From NCBI GenBank assembly GCA_026396835.1, contig JAPLWA010000003.1:54349-118348 (forward strand): a DNA stretch of 64,000 nucleotides, given 5' to 3'. Each line of letters opens with the position of its first letter. Position 1 is the first letter of the stretch. Source of the DNA: Candidatus Falkowbacteria bacterium. Its GTDB lineage: Bacteria; Patescibacteriota; Patescibacteriia; Patescibacteriales; Patescibacteriaceae. Shown piece after piece: positions 63,965-64,000 of the stretch. Below the pieces are notes generated by a model. The model was not told the DNA's origin and searched no databases. It saw nothing but the letters and a program-made list of their open reading frames with translations. The position numbers and the translations under genes are program-made.

Positions 63965-64000
63965 ATTACAAATGCACGTTTATACAAACTCGACCATTGC
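63965..64000 (+). CDS. Start of a gene running off the window (start uncertain)
   Basis: A strong ribosome-binding site AAGGAGGTG (63950-63958) precedes two possible starts: ATT at 63965 (7-nt spacing, ITNARLYKLDH) and ATG at 63972 (14-nt spacing, MHVYTNSTI). ATT has the better spacing but is a rare start codon. Too little sequence to name the product. Confidence 0.35.
   Translation, partial: MTNARLYKLDHC

Overview
The window looks like chromosomal DNA of a Candidate Phyla Radiation bacterium (Patescibacteria, probably Parcubacteria or Falkowbacteria-like). This is inferred from gene content, not from a marker search. The DNA is AT-rich and densely packed with core information-processing genes: dprA, topA, rmuC, glyQS of the single-chain alpha2 type, polA, infB, rbfA, ruvB, queA, RNase Y, RNase J and two DHH-fold proteins. 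There is also a minimal envelope set (MurD, an O-antigen-ligase-like protein, LysM/M23 peptidase, type IV pilin-like proteins), a complete F1Fo ATP synthase, and almost no anabolic genes. The tRNA for AUA codons carries a genomic UAU anticodon.

Layout. 1-1450: NUDIX fragment, YdcF-like protein, tRNA-Glu and a damaged second tRNA-Glu. 1450-6310: DHH-like pseudoenzyme, tRNA-Val, tRNA-Ile, dprA-topA. 6300-9080: accessory unknown genes, one framed by inverted repeats. 9140-15150: rmuC, nucleotidyltransferase-like, O-antigen-ligase-like, glyQS, M16 peptidase. 15150-15760: a DUF559 element inserted at the end of the M16 gene. 15800-18910: orphan membrane-protein genes on the minus strand. 19100-25820: UvrD-nuclease fusion, tRNA-binding protein, LysM/M23 peptidase, RelA/SpoT-type HD protein, tRNA-Ala. 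25890-32170: orphan gene, TrmB-type regulator, DUF378, polA, murD. 32230-35610: orphan two-domain protein, two pilin-like genes with swapped C-termini, a LysW-like zinc protein. 35640-36070: a small inverted-repeat element and a candidate small RNA. 36080-43680: carbonic-anhydrase-like gene and the atp operon. 44590-51010: infB-rbfA-nrnA-membrane protein-cvpA-tatD operon. 51140-52610: three orphan genes. 53000-57130: exonuclease-DUF457-ruvB-PH-queA operon. 57440-63830: RNase Y, YmdB-like phosphoesterase, peptide-binding protein, tRNA-Leu, RNase J.

Core genes form tight operons. Orphan genes sit between them as monocistronic units or short operons, mostly on the minus strand, with their own near-consensus TTGACA-N17 promoters and hairpin terminators.

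The most unusual content is non-coding. Several repeat families insert in intergenic space. One group has ends of the CCCTAACCCC type and a DUF559 endonuclease gene in one member. It is flanked by 20-37 nt direct repeats which, in two cases, duplicate the last codons and stop of the neighbouring gene (M16 peptidase, queA), so the host gene stays intact. A related non-coding repeat of about 240 bp occurs three times and shows a compensatory base change in its main stem. Other families are AT-only palindromes (four copies, one inside the atp operon), 42-bp repeats around an AstE-like gene, and 30-34 nt double palindromes that interrupt a tRNA-Glu copy three times.
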